Shown: positions 28,173 to 40,000 of the stretch, one piece after another
Layout of the letters: each line of letters starts with the position of its first letter
Numbering within the stretch: the first letter of the stretch is position 1
From: Physella acuta
Lineage: Eukaryota > Mollusca > Gastropoda > Physidae
Direction: 5' to 3'
Assembly (NCBI RefSeq): GCF_028476545.1
Contig: NW_026733049.1
Span: 137,001 to 201,000, forward strand
Length of the DNA: 64,000 bases
The notes under the pieces: model-generated
Database searches by the model: none
Told to the model about the DNA's origin: nothing
Seen by the model: only the letters and a program-made list of their open reading frames with translations
Translations under genes and position numbers: made by a program

Positions 28173-28705
28173 AATCTTGTTGTACACATTGATCATGTGA
28201 CATGCTTTGTGGTGCATTAGGACCATAAACAGGTTTTGTTTGAGTGTCACTCATATGAAAATGAGTGGTGTGAGTTAGAATTTTTCAAAATTCCAATCCT
28301 GTTGAATATTTTGTTTATTTTCAGGTGAACCTTAATTAAAGGAGGTTTTTGAGTATATGTAATCTTTTATAATAATATGTCTCATATGACTCAATTGATA
28401 TTGTAGCTAGTCATTGAAATAAAGGTCATGCCCTGGCGGGTTTACCACTTTTAATATCCACATGGAAATATTGTAATACCCTTTTTTGAGGGATTTTGAT
28501 GTATAATTACTTTTTGAAGGGTTACTCCCCTTTCACCAATTGTAAAAGTTGGAGTTACTTCCCTTTTATGTTCAGGGATATTTTCATATGGTATTATGAT
28601 TTTGATTGCCTACATTTGTAAAACATTTTTGTTATTTCATTGCCAGATTGGTTCCCTATGTATGTTTTTGTGGAACCTATCTGTCACTTCCAAAAAGGGA
28701 GGGGA

Positions 28706-29491
28706 TGTGACCTACTTAGGTCGAGTCATTTTTATTTTGACATTGTATAATTCCTTATATGGAATGATGGTGTAACACCTGGGGTTTTTCCACTGACTTA
28801 TTAAGGTGTTTGAGACATAGAAATTTTCCATTAAATTCTGATTGAATGATTCTGATCAGATGATTATCCCAACCAATGGCGACATGAGTTGAGGATAACC
28901 TCCCCTGTCACAGAAGTCTTTAATTGCACTGCACACTCGCAATACGAGGCAGTTTTATCTTGACCTGGCAGTCTACGAGGCCGTTTTACCTTGTTCAGGC
29001 AGCCGTCCATATTGTCCGGCTATAGACCCTGACCATTTGAACGTGAGAGTACTTAAGACCTGTGTGTGCCTTGCTTTCTTCAGTTGATTTAGTCTTCTAG
29101 TTTAATATTACTGGTCGTTAAGTAATTCCTGAAGCTACAGCCGTGTTGTGTGGCCTGTGGCTGTTTTTTTTGACAGTGTAGAACTCTGTGATAGTGTTAT
29201 TTCCTGCATTTTGTAAGTTGGGTTTTTGATATTTTATACATTAAATATTTTATCTAGTTCATCTTTGTGTTCTGCCACAACTGAGTTCGCTGATTAAAAG
29301 GTCGTATGTAGATTGGATGAGTGTTAATTACAATAGTACCACTAGCCTCCCTAGACATTAAGTTCGAGCCCTAGTGGGTCGTTGTGTTAAGTGTTCATCC
29401 ACTTAGGCCGTAAGGCATTTGCATATGACCCCGAAAAAAGAATCCGGGGACGTTCTCCTTCTATTTAGCTGATAGATAGGTTAACGTTACA
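28706..29491 (+). repeat. 3' LTR
   Basis: 786 bp, same ends as the 5' LTR; preceded by a polypurine tract and followed by the TTGG target duplication. Confidence 0.95.
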
Positions 29492-29754
29492 TTGGAGGGA
29501 ATCCTTTCCAACACTAGAATTAACAACGAGAAAGAAGAAGAAGAAAAACAGATTAAGTACTTATAAGTAGACACAATATGTGACAAATGACCAACCACAT
29601 TCAGGTATCCATTAGAGCTGGGTGGTTGAGAGATATCCTACAGACTCGGGCTGCAAAGGTTTAGATTATGTCATCAAGTGTGTTTTTTTTAAATATATCA
29701 CGCCTACTATTTATATTCTTATCACTAGCCCCTGGCGACTTACGGGGCAGGTCA

Positions 29755-29985
29755 AGAAGAGTTCACTTAAGAGTTCACCTGTCTCTGTGACCTCGGAATA
29801 TGAAGGAAATTGTGGTCAGCGATATGACCAGCCGCCTTAACTTTCCTTAACGTAGGTCAGGTACCCATCAGAGCTGAGTAAACTCAGTGACGTGCTACGA
29901 CTCTAGCCAAGGAATCGAACTCTAGACTTTCGATTTAGCCGACGCACCCTCTACTATTTTACCACACCGTCCCTAACGTCTAGGT
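29755..29985 (-). mobile_element. tRNA-derived SINE
   Basis: Mirror of 18425-18640: GAGTTCACCTGTCTCTGTGACC, GTGGTCAGCGATATGACCAG, GGTCAGGTACCCATCAGAGC, GCTACGACTCTAGCCAAGGA and ATCGAACTCTAGACTTTCGA. It lies at the end of arm X', matching the SINE at the end of arm X, so it predates the inverted duplication. A second body fragment is at about 29590-29660. Confidence 0.75.
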
Positions 29986-31840
29986 TCAAGTAGTGTGTTG
30001 TATAAATTAATTAACCATTTATCCAGAGTGGTCTATTTATTAATTTTTTTTATTGATTACACTGCATTCTTATAAGGAATTTCTACAATAAATATTAGCA
30101 TTTCATTTTACTACATAAAGTTAGATTTAAGAAATGAAAACAACTATGTGGAATATTTTTTGGTACTATAAAATACCAACGCGGTCACATCTAATTTAAA
30201 ATTTTAAAAAATCATGTTTCAATTAAAATGATAAATTATCATCTGCCCACTGTTGCTTCCTAAAGTACAGACAAACTCATGACATTTTTCTTCCCTATAT
30301 TGTTACATAAACAACAATTAGTGTGCCATCATTAATTAAGGCCGGCTTTAAGTTTAATTTTTAAAAAAAACCTATTTACTGAACTCGATGTTTGACGTAT
30401 TTAAGTTTAGCATTTTACCTGCATATTATTTTCTTTAAAAGATTTACCTAATATATTTTATTATTCATCTCATGTTTCTAATTAGTAATTCTAATTAAAA
30501 ATATTCGTATAATTATTCGTTCGTGATCCTTGTTCAGCTTAGAGCCAAGACTTGCCTAACGATCTCGGTCTGTGGTTAGTTTTTTAAAAAAACCATGACA
30601 ATCTAATCGTATGCAACGTTCTAACTATCTCATACATGACATTATGCATCCCAATCCTCGTTGTTTCTCTTTGCTAAGGGACAGAGCATAAATGGTGGTT
30701 TGTTAACTATTTTTCTGAAGATATGCCATATTCTTGTCAGCATATCTCAATTAAGCTTTAGTGCTTTTGTAAAAACGCATTTAACTATAGGTTTTTAAAA
30801 ATTTCAAATACGGAGTAAAATTTAATTTGCAAACGCAAATGATATTATTAGGATTAAATATGCTACTTATTTTGAATGTTTATTTAGCATACTTTTACGT
30901 TTCTAACTACAAATTAAATAAAGACATATCAAGGCAAATTTACGTCAAATAATTAGAAAACAAAATTAAAATTACTTAATTACTTAGTATTAACAGGCCC
31001 AAAATAACCATCTCAACTCATCTTTTGTTTCTGAAAATAATTATAATTAAAAATGCGGAAAAAATGTTTAGTTGTTTTAAATTTGAACAAAATATAATTT
31101 ATAAACAACAACAGTCCTGTTCTAACTTCTATCCCCTTCTCGCATTCTGTTCCCTATTATCAAACACAATCACAGAGTGTAAAATGTAAAAAAAAAATGA
31201 ATGACAACGTATTCTGATAGATTTGATGATTGCACATACATTCGGAAGGCGCAATGCCTGGGCAGTAAGATAAGAAGAGCCAGATGTTGTCCATGTATCA
31301 GACCCCTCTCTCCTCACAACTGACAGACCCGAGGGACAGGACGTTACCTGTACAGCCTGGAATCAGCAGTGTTGCAGAAGCTACCGAAAGGAAACGAGAT
31401 GGTAATACTTTCGACAAAGGGGTTTCACTCTTGTTTTGATTTCGGTGTTATCTCTCGTAGATTGGTTGCTGTTCCCAGCAGACGAGCCTTTTCTGCCGGA
31501 GACTGTCACAATGGGCAGCAATTTAATTGGTATCTTTAATATTTCAGTTCATCGATTATTTTAATTTATTCATATTCGACTAAGGAATTAAATTGGCTTA
31601 AAAACGTAATGTAATAAGAGGTAGACGCCAGCAGAAAATCAACTCAGAAATTAAACACAACAATGGTGCAAAAAGTATTTGATGGGTCCTAGTTTGAAAC
31701 CCTAGCGCTAATGGTGCTAGTATTATTATAATACCAATAAAGCTATAATTTTAACAAAGCGACTAAAGCGATAATACAAATAATAACAACAATTTTTCAT
31801 TCTTTAAAAAAAAAAACAGTGGAACAAAGTGAATTTACGG
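29985..31840 (-). repeat. Arm X' of the long inverted repeat
   Basis: Reverse-complement homology to 16670-18425 at both ends; about 30960-31600 has no clear match in arm X, so sequence was gained here or lost there. No gene recognised. Confidence 0.65.
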
Positions 31841-33038
31841 TAATGCCTTAATTAATAAGACATATAAACACATATTTTCATTAACTTTTATTTCTTTACA
31901 ACAATTATACGACAATGGAACGTACAATAATGGCATGTCATTACTCATCAAGAATAAACAAATCTCCTGCGATAAATTTGTTCACAGGCTGCGAAAAAAA
32001 ATTGATATAAAGTAATTAGACTATTTAAAATTTTATGTCACTAGGGTGACCGGAGATCAAAATATGTATCATGAATCACTAGGACGAAATCCCTAGGGAG
32101 CGCGGAAACTTCGACCAGAACAGATGTTTTCGGGCCAGTATCAGTAAATTTAAATCTTTAATAAAAAGAAGACGAAAACATTTATTTCAATGAATATAGT
32201 GATTTCTAATTTTTTTACCACCACGAACAAATTTTCGGTAATATCAATTTTTGTTTTTCTTTCTTTAAACTTGAAAGGGGAAGAGCATTGTTGCTTCGGG
32301 ATTAAGGGGGAGGGTGAGGGTGTTACGTCACGAGTCAAGTGATTTTATTTTTCGAGTGTTTAGGTCTTGTTGCTTATGTCTAAGGGGGTGGGGGTGGTTT
32401 TGTTTTTTTACCAAGAGATTAGAAGTGGGGTTGAGGGTATGACGTCACGTATCAATGGATTTTTTATTGGGGGATTGTTTGTTTTTTTACCAAGAGGCAG
32501 ACATATCCTTGACAATTTTAAATGTATCTGACTGGGCCGGTCATTATGTTAAACCGTAACGGTACTTCGATGCGTATGAATACATCAAATAAGTGATTAA
32601 CGATAAAGTACAATGGTATTGAAAGCAAACTTATATGTTAAAGGATTTTACACCTACACAAAAACAACACCAACACAAAGGTACCTCAATTATTTTATAA
32701 CAAATATCTTTTAGTGAAAATAATGCGCAAATTTCCTAAATTTTGTTGTTTTTTTTTTTGTAAAAAAATAGTTCCTTTAATAGTAAATTAGTTTTGCTTT
32801 GAAACGAATTATTCAGAAATTTTAATATAATATTTAGCACATAGGCTTTTTCATACTAAAGCTAGACCCAAAATATTGAAAGCTGAAATAATTTACTATA
32901 TTAGGTTTAAATAAAACAGAGAAAACATAAATACAAGTGTTTCCAATACTAAGATTTGATTAGAACGAACATAATAAATCAGAAATGTGCTGATAGCGAG
33001 CCTACATTTGTAACTGTAGACCACTACACATTATATGC

Positions 33039-34688
33039 TTAGTATAAAATGAAGAGCATTACTAAGATGGAAATCAAATCACGAATTGATATTTTGTTTA
33101 GACGCGATTGATTAAAATATTGAAAACACCTGTGACTTGCTGGGTCATTCAGTGCAGGTTGAGTAACGTAGGTGTAGTTCTCTACACACGTAAACAAGCC
33201 ACCAAACATGTAACAAAAGGAAAAATTACCAAACTGCACCCCAGCATGTAGCGAGTAATTCAACACGGTGTATTGTACTATGTCAATTTTTTTATATCTC
33301 TTCAAAATGTTGAAAGAGAAATGATTATCTTCTTGGTGAATCATCTCACGGGATTTGATCCTGGAATCTCTGTAAGCTGCTAGGTAAACAGCCAACGCCA
33401 AGGTCCTCTCTTCAACGACATCTTTTTGATCTGCGTAAATCATCATTTGACCAGCAGCCATTGTCATGTTTCTTCTTTCATTAAAAATAAATTCTGTCTG
33501 TTCGATTGTTTCAACATCCAGACACAAAGGGTCCTTCGCCAAGCAAGCCAACAACACGGGTAGCTGAAGTAGTTCGGTCGCAGAGAAATCAAAATCGTCT
33601 TCTTGTAGAGCAATACTTAGGGGCCTTAACTGTTTACATCTTCCGTCTGCCCGTAGAGAATAATCTTGCATACAGCTCAGAACCTTGCAGGTGTTATTGT
33701 CAAAAATATTGTCCAGATTTTCTAGTTGTCCTATGTGGCAAACCGCCTGAGTCCACGTGGCTACGCCTTGGTCGACCTCGTGGGATGTCAGAACTAGCCT
33801 TCTCTCGTCCAGGAGGTTAAAGGTTATTTTTAAACGTATCCTGTCAGGAGTGAAGGTATCTTTGCTATACACCGTGTCGTTGTTGCCGCCGTTACAGAAG
33901 TAACAGTACAGATTGCGATAGAAGGATTTGGTACCATTTTTTTCCGTGTACACGTAGTTTGTATGATTCAAACACAGGAGTTCAATATCTTTGTCTGATT
34001 CGCTTGAATTATTGCACGTCTGAATCAAATTAGGTATGCAATTAGGATGCAGTGAAAATGATGGTGGTGGTAAGTATACGAGTGCTTCGATAGAAATCTG
34101 ATCGTCTTTAGGCTTCATATTATCATCTTCTAATACCATACTCCGAGGTAGAATCGGCTCCCATAACTTAAAATGTGTACTCGAATTCATGTTGCATCGA
34201 TACACGGACATGTTTTGAAACACGATACCGGTATCGGTGTCAGTGACGGGACTTTTCTCTAAAGCCGTAAGTAATGTGACGTTATTTGATAAAGAAAAAC
34301 CGGAAGTACTTCTAGCAGGCTCGGAGACGACCTTTGTATTAGGTTCTGTGACCTGTGCATTGATCCCGCTCCGTCTTTCGGTATGATCTGGTGGAATCAG
34401 GCAAGAAGAAATCATGGCGAATTCGTTATTGGAACAGGTAAAATCATGGTGAAGGAATCTCTCGTATAGTGCCATTGGGTTTTTGTAGAGTTCGGGACAA
34501 TCGTTCTCGAAATGTTTACAGCAGGTTTTCAAAAGGACACAGTCGCCACGACATGAGCAGGGAACGTGGAGCACATAGCCACAATGTACAATTTGACATC
34601 TCGTCTCAGGCTGAAAGGCCAACACAGCTACTTGCCAAATCACTAGCGAAAATATGCGAATGGATATGTCTGTTTGAAATAAATTCAT
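33039..34688 (-). CDS. Somatomedin-B domain protein, copy 2 (549 aa, intronless)
   Basis: Tandem paralog of 20418-22064 with an intact frame. Signal peptide at about 9-23; the SMB domain has eight Cys at residues 31, 36, 44, 46, 50, 56, 57 and 64, with a one-residue insertion near the second Cys. NLYCYFCNG replaces NPYCYFCNG. The hydrophobic C-terminus is ISILVMLFILY. The linker and C-terminal half are nearly identical to copy 1, whereas the mature N-terminus with the SMB domain and a patch at about 235-290 differ at many residues. TTTTTTTAG lies just before the ATG, as in copy 1. An array of TTACGTCA-bearing units lies 0.7-1.3 kb upstream. Confidence 0.85.
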   Translation of the reverse strand: MNLFQTDISIRIFSLVIWQVAVLAFQPETRCQIVHCGYVLHVPCSCRGDCVLLKTCCKHFENDCPELYKNPMALYERFLHHDFTCSNNEFAMISSCLIPPDHTERRSGINAQVTEPNTKVVSEPARSTSGFSLSNNVTLLTALEKSPVTDTDTGIVFQNMSVYRCNMNSSTHFKLWEPILPRSMVLEDDNMKPKDDQISIEALVYLPPPSFSLHPNCIPNLIQTCNNSSESDKDIELLCLNHTNYVYTEKNGTKSFYRNLYCYFCNGGNNDTVYSKDTFTPDRIRLKITFNLLDERRLVLTSHEVDQGVATWTQAVCHIGQLENLDNIFDNNTCKVLSCMQDYSLRADGRCKQLRPLSIALQEDDFDFSATELLQLPVLLACLAKDPLCLDVETIEQTEFIFNERRNMTMAAGQMMIYADQKDVVEERTLALAVYLAAYRDSRIKSREMIHQEDNHFSFNILKRYKKIDIVQYTVLNYSLHAGVQFGNFSFCYMFGGLFTCVENYTYVTQPALNDPASHRCFQYFNQSRLNKISIRDLISILVMLFILY

Positions 34689-35414
34689 TGTTTACTAAAA
34701 AAATAAATAATACTTAAGTGAATTTTATCTTGATTAAAAAAACAACTCAAGATTTTTGTTGCAGAAATTAATTTAAAAAAAAACAAAAACAGGCAAAAAC
34801 TTGTTGAAAAAACACTAAGACCTCGGCTTTTTGTTAAGACACAAAAACTTGGCTTAAAAAGGGAATTTTCAAACATGATATCTTTTATTGTGCCTACAAT
34901 TTTCAAATTAAAATTATTAATTAAAATATAATATGAAAATGTAACCATATCGATTACTATCTAGTAAGTTTAAAATGCAATGAATACATCATTTATTTAA
35001 TGTGAAGATAGGTTTCTTAAACAAAATATTTTTGTATTTACTTTGTGTTAACCAGACACCTGCAATGTAACGTTAATTAATTCTGACGGAATAATGATCT
35101 TTTTTAAATACATGATAGGCATGAAATGTCAACGTCTTGAGATTGTGCATCTTTCATTCAAATCTATTGCGACATTGTGATACTTCAATTTTTTTCATAC
35201 TGGTCTTAAAGTTTGCATGCCATGCACAAAATTGTCAAGCATCACTCATGATGAATTCACGACCTACAATGAGTTTATACACCTCTTGAGTTTACGAACC
35301 ATACAGGATCGCACGCATCCCTCAAAATGTCTTGCCACACACAAGTTTTCACTCATCACTCAAGATTTCACGAACACCTCAAAATATCTAGCCACACGCA
35401 CTTTTTTACTCAAC

Positions 35415-36000
35415 ACATTAGATTTACCTCACCACACAATATATTACGTCACGCACACGACTTTACCTCACCGAACGAGATATTACGTCACGCACAAAAC
35501 TTTACCTCACCACACTAGATATTACGTCACGCACACGACTTTACCTCACCACACTAGATATTACGTCACGCACACGACTTTACCTCACCACACTAGATAT
35601 TACGTCACGCACACAACTTTACCTCACCACACAATATATTACGTCACGCACACGACTTTACCTCACCACACTAGATATTACGTCACGCACACGACTTTAC
35701 CTCACCACACTAGATATTAGGTCACGCACACGACACTACCTCACCACACTAGATATTACGTCACGCACACAACTTTACCTCACCACACTAGATATTACGT
35801 CACGCACACGACTTTACCTCACCACACTAGATATTACGTCACGCACACAACTTTACCTCACCATACTAGATATTACGTCACGCACACGACACTACCTCAC
35901 CACACTAGATATTACGTCACGCACACAACTTTACCTCACCACACTAGATATTACGTCACGCACACGACTTTACCTCACCACACTAGATATTACGCCATGT
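35415..36000. repeat. 39-bp minisatellite with TTACGTCA in most units, upstream of SMB gene 2
   Basis: About 15 units of ACTTTACCTCACCACACTAG followed by ATATTACGTCACGCACACG. About 13 keep TTACGTCA, the reverse of TGACGTAA, a CREB/ATF-type site. It reads as a 167-residue repetitive ORF on the + strand, which I regard as an accident of a unit length divisible by three. Confidence 0.93.
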
Positions 36001-36654
36001 ACACGACTAGGTTTGTAACAAAATAAATAAACAAACACATAGGCTACTTAATAATTAAAATGTTACATTCACTTGCGACAGCTGGATAATATCAATGCTC
36101 AGTTATATACAAACACACATACAACATTAAAGCCTGTCGAAGATCAACTGTATACAGAAACAAACAACCAGTATAATGTTTTCTGTGGAAGAAATAAAAT
36201 AAAAATATCTAAAGATGGACTCGAGACCATTGTTTTAAAGTATTTCTACCCTAAGCCTAGACCTTGGTCTATCCCTATATTTTGCGGACTCAAATTCTAA
36301 TTTTAACACTAACACTAGGGAGTAGAGGCATATTAAAAAAATCCCCCAAATTAGCCAGTAATGGCGTAGCTTCACTACCAACCAATCACAGAAAACTTTA
36401 GTCATTTCACTAGCAACATTTATCTTTAATTTGAATTTAGTTCGAACCCGATTTACTTTAAAAATTAAACTGATTGTAAGTCTAACGTTTTTGCTTATAT
36501 ATAACTTGACATTTAAAAAAAAATGATACATCGCGTCAGTTGTTCTGACAAAATATTTCCCACGAAAACCCAGTTCATATCACTTGACTGTTAAACAAAA
36601 CGATTCTGTATATCTACAGAGTAATTTTTTTTTAAATCTCACACCTAATACTTA
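36001..36654. other. Intergenic between SMB gene 2 and laccase L1
   Basis: AT-rich, no exon recognised on either strand; two short ORFs of 75 and 98 codons lack any family resemblance. The L1 polyadenylation site must lie here or inside the adjacent array. Confidence 0.4.
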
Positions 36655-37057
36655 GACAGATCCCACTTAACCTAGCTACGCCACTGCAGCATTCGTTTTC
36701 AGTGACATCTTACCTAAACTTAGCTACACCTCTGCATGTCAGATCTTACCTAAACCTAGATACGCCACTGTAAGATCATACCTAAACTTAGCTACGCCAC
36801 TGTAAAATCATACCTAAACTTAGCTACGCCACTGTAAGATCATACCTAAACCAAGCTACGCCACTGTAAATAAGATCATACCTAATCCTAGCTACGCCAC
36901 TGTAAGATCATACCTAAACCAAGCTACGCCACTGTAAATAAGATCATACCTAATCCTAGCTACGCCACTGTAAGATCATACCTAAACCAAGCTACGCCAC
37001 TGTAAATAAGATCATACCAAATCCTTGCTACGCCACTGTAAGTAAGATCTTACCTAA
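36655..37057. repeat. Tandem repeat with hAT-end motif at the 3' end of laccase gene L1
   Basis: Units of about 28-34 bp built on CTAGCTACGCCACTGTAAGAT and CATACCTAAACC. On the minus strand each unit reads TTTAGGTATGATCTTACAGTGGCGTAGC. CAGTGGCGTAGC is the end motif of the local hAT MITEs. The first unit overlaps the last coding bases of L1 and supplies its stop codon. Confidence 0.85.
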
Positions 37058-40000
37058 AGCAAGGGACGACGCGACAGAGTTGTAGTCCCGGCACTTGGGG
37101 AAATCTGGTGGGACTTTGGGGTGTTTTCCAAACGATTCGTTGAACATGAGCGCCATCCCGTTGACGTGGTGCAGCTCAATGTGACAGTGCATGAGCCACA
37201 CGCCTGGGTTGTTGGCCCTGATACGGATCACAGCGTACCTGAAGTCAGGGGATATAATCATGAAGTAGGGGAAGTAATTATATAGAAGCTGGTTATTCAT
37301 TATCCAGCAAAATGCAAAGATAAAGCAGGGAACATAATATAAAAGTAGCGACTTAACCATAAAGCTGGGAACAATAAGTAAGAAGCAAAAGACGTTATCA
37401 TGAAGCAAGCAACATAATCATACAACTATTAACATAACCAAGAATCGAGTACGATGGAGAGGTGTGGTTGTGTCCCTGCGCTTCACAACGTGTCTAAAGA
37501 AATCATCATGGTGAATTTAACGCGACCAGATTTAATTATGACGTCATGCATTTGCCATACAACTGTTTGATCTATGATACTCACGAAAATTGTTTGAAAC
37601 GTTTCCAGTTAGTTTACTGATGTAGATAATCGCTGTGTGACTGTATAGTATATTTGGTACGTCAGGATTAGAAAATACTGGAATTTAAGGAGAACCTACC
37701 CGCCGGTTGGCACAATGATAGTGTCTTTCATTGGGGGATAATCCAGGTCAATTCCGTCAATGTTGTTACCTCCCCATGTGGAGTTAGCCCAAAATGCTTT
37801 GTTACAGAAACTGTTCTCAAGTGAGGAGTTACGTGTGCAGTTGATGTCCGTGTTTTCACTCACAAATAAACCTTAAAAAAATAACATTGAAACATTAACA
37901 TATTAACCGTTATAGACACAATTTTCCAGACACAGTACTTTTTGTTATGAAAAATACATTTCACTTAAGCAGGACTAATACTTCATTTTGTTACTTAACA
38001 ACTGTTTAAAGATTGATAACATTAAAAAATGGTAAGTCTAGCTTTAAATTCAAACATACTTTAGAGACCAAAGCTTATATTAAAGATTGCAAGTTAGTTT
38101 TATTATAAATGTTTTTGTATTTGCTTTATTTATAGTAAAAAATGTGGCCAAGTTTGTTCAAAATTTGTTATAATGTTCAAAAGAATTTTAGTACAGTAAA
38201 TAATTTGTAAATAATTTGAAATAAACAAGTAAATAAATTAATATATTCCAACAATGATTAATGTTAAATTTGTGGTTGTTGAAAATAAAAATATATGTAC
38301 ACATGTTAGTAAATGAAATTACCTGTTACTTTGTCATACTCTGGATATCCCATTTTGACGAGGTAAAAGGAGTGACCATGTAAATGTATGGGGTGAGTCC
38401 AACCCCTTCCTGCTCCTTTGTTCAGTAGCACCATTTGATATGTGGTATTGTACTACGAACCAATTAAAATGCGTCAGCTTTTTAAATACAGTGCATGCTA
38501 TTTATTGTTTCTCTTTGATCATCAAAACGTTGTATTAAAGATTAAAATTTAAAACACTTCAAAAATTAAATATAATTTATAATTAAGTCTGCTTTTAACA
38601 CTAATAAAAACTTGAATAATATTACTTAAATATTGAGTAATACATTTTTATTATCAATACTGTCATTCCTGTATTGATACATACTATGAACTGAAAACAC
38701 ATTTGTTCTTGTGTGTCCCTAACCTCCGACCTCAGCAAGTCTACAAGCTCTTGTTAAATATAACAGCACAGAATTGGAGGCTGTTGAATGATTTCTTTAC
38801 TGTTTCATAAATAGAAAGATCGAGTGTGAAGCAGTTTCTTTCTTCACTGAGACTGATTCTCCAAGTACAGTACCGACCAAACTTACATTGAGGGGTTGAT
38901 GGTGTAGGTACAGTTACAGATCTTTTGTACCTTAATGTCTGATGCTGTAGGTACAGGCACAAATGTTTCTTACCCTGAGGTTGATGCTGTAGGTACAGTT
39001 ACGAATCTTTCTTACCCTAAGGTTGTGCTGTAGGTACAGTTACGAATCTTTCTTACCCTGAGGTTGATGCTGTATGTACAGTTACACATCTTTCTTACCC
39101 TGAGATTGATGCTGTAGGTACAGTTACGAATCTTTCTTACCCTGAGATTGATGCTGTAGGTACAGTTACGAATCTTTCTTACCCTGAGGTTGATGCTGTA
39201 GGTACAGTTACGAATCTTTCTTACCCTGAGATTGATGCTGTAGGTACAGTTACGAATCTTTCTTACCCTGAGGTTGATGCTGTAGGTACAGTTACGAATC
39301 TTTCTTACCCTGAGGTTGATGCTGTAGGTACAGTTACGAATCTTTCTTACCCTGAGGTTGATGCTGTAGGTACAGTTACGAATCTTTCTTACCCTAAGGT
39401 TGTGCTGTAGGTACAGTTACGAATCTTTCTTACCCTGAGGTTGATGCTGTATGTACAGTTACACATCTTTCTTACCCTGAGATTGATGCTGTAGGTACAG
39501 TTACGAATCTTTCTTACCCTGAGATTGATGCTGTAGGTACAGTTACGAATCTTTCTTACCCTGAGGTTGATGCTGTAGGTACAGTTACGAATCTTTCTTA
39601 CCCTGAGGTTGATGCTGTAGGTACAGTTACGAATCTTTCTTACCCTGAGGTTGATGCTGTAGGTACAGTTACGAATCTTTCTTGCCCTGAGGTTGTGCTA
39701 TAGGTACAGTTACGAATCTTTCTTACCCTGAGGTTGATGCTATACGTACAGTTACGAATCTTTCTTACCCTGAGGTTGATGCTGTAGGTACAGTTACGAA
39801 TCTTTCTTACCCTGAGGTTGATGCTGTAGGTACAGTTACGAATCTTTCTTACCCTGAGGTTGATGCTGTAGGTACAGTTACGAATCTTTCTTGCCCTGAG
39901 GTTGTGCTGTAGGTACAGTTACGAATCTTTCTTACCCTAAGGTTGTGCTGTAGGTACAGTTACGAATCTTTCTTACCCTGAGGTTGATGCTATACGTACA

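Larger units (their letters stand above)
23505..29491 (+). mobile_element. Ty3/Gypsy-class LTR retrotransposon, integrase before reverse transcriptase (Gmr1-like order)
   Basis: Flanked by TTGG (23501-23504 and 29492-29495), a 4-bp target duplication. Two 786-bp LTRs with TGTGAC...GTTACA ends; I noticed one difference between them, so the insertion looks very recent. A purine tract (AAAAAGGGAGGGGA) precedes the 3' LTR. Between the LTRs lies one long ORF with gag, protease, integrase and then reverse transcriptase/RNase H signatures. Integrase ahead of reverse transcriptase is a Ty1/copia-like order known in the Gmr1-like group of Ty3/Gypsy elements. The element is not whole: its pol is shorter than usual, about one break. 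It has inserted into the inverted-repeat arm beside SMB gene 1. Confidence 0.93.
31851..36000. repeat. SMB gene block, copy 2
   Basis: Direct duplicate of 19311-22960, much more similar to it than arms X and X' are to each other. It begins about 10 bases after arm X' ends. Confidence 0.9.

Noticed and set aside
33506-33820. 104-codon ORF antisense to SMB gene 2
   Set aside because: Overlaps the coding strand of a well-supported gene; the matching frame in copy 1 is not preserved as a comparable ORF.
35217-35720. 167-codon ORF with repeated TLPHHTRYYVTHT peptide
   Set aside because: The frame is open only because the 39-bp minisatellite unit is divisible by three; no start context, conservation or domain. 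Copy 1 lacks it.
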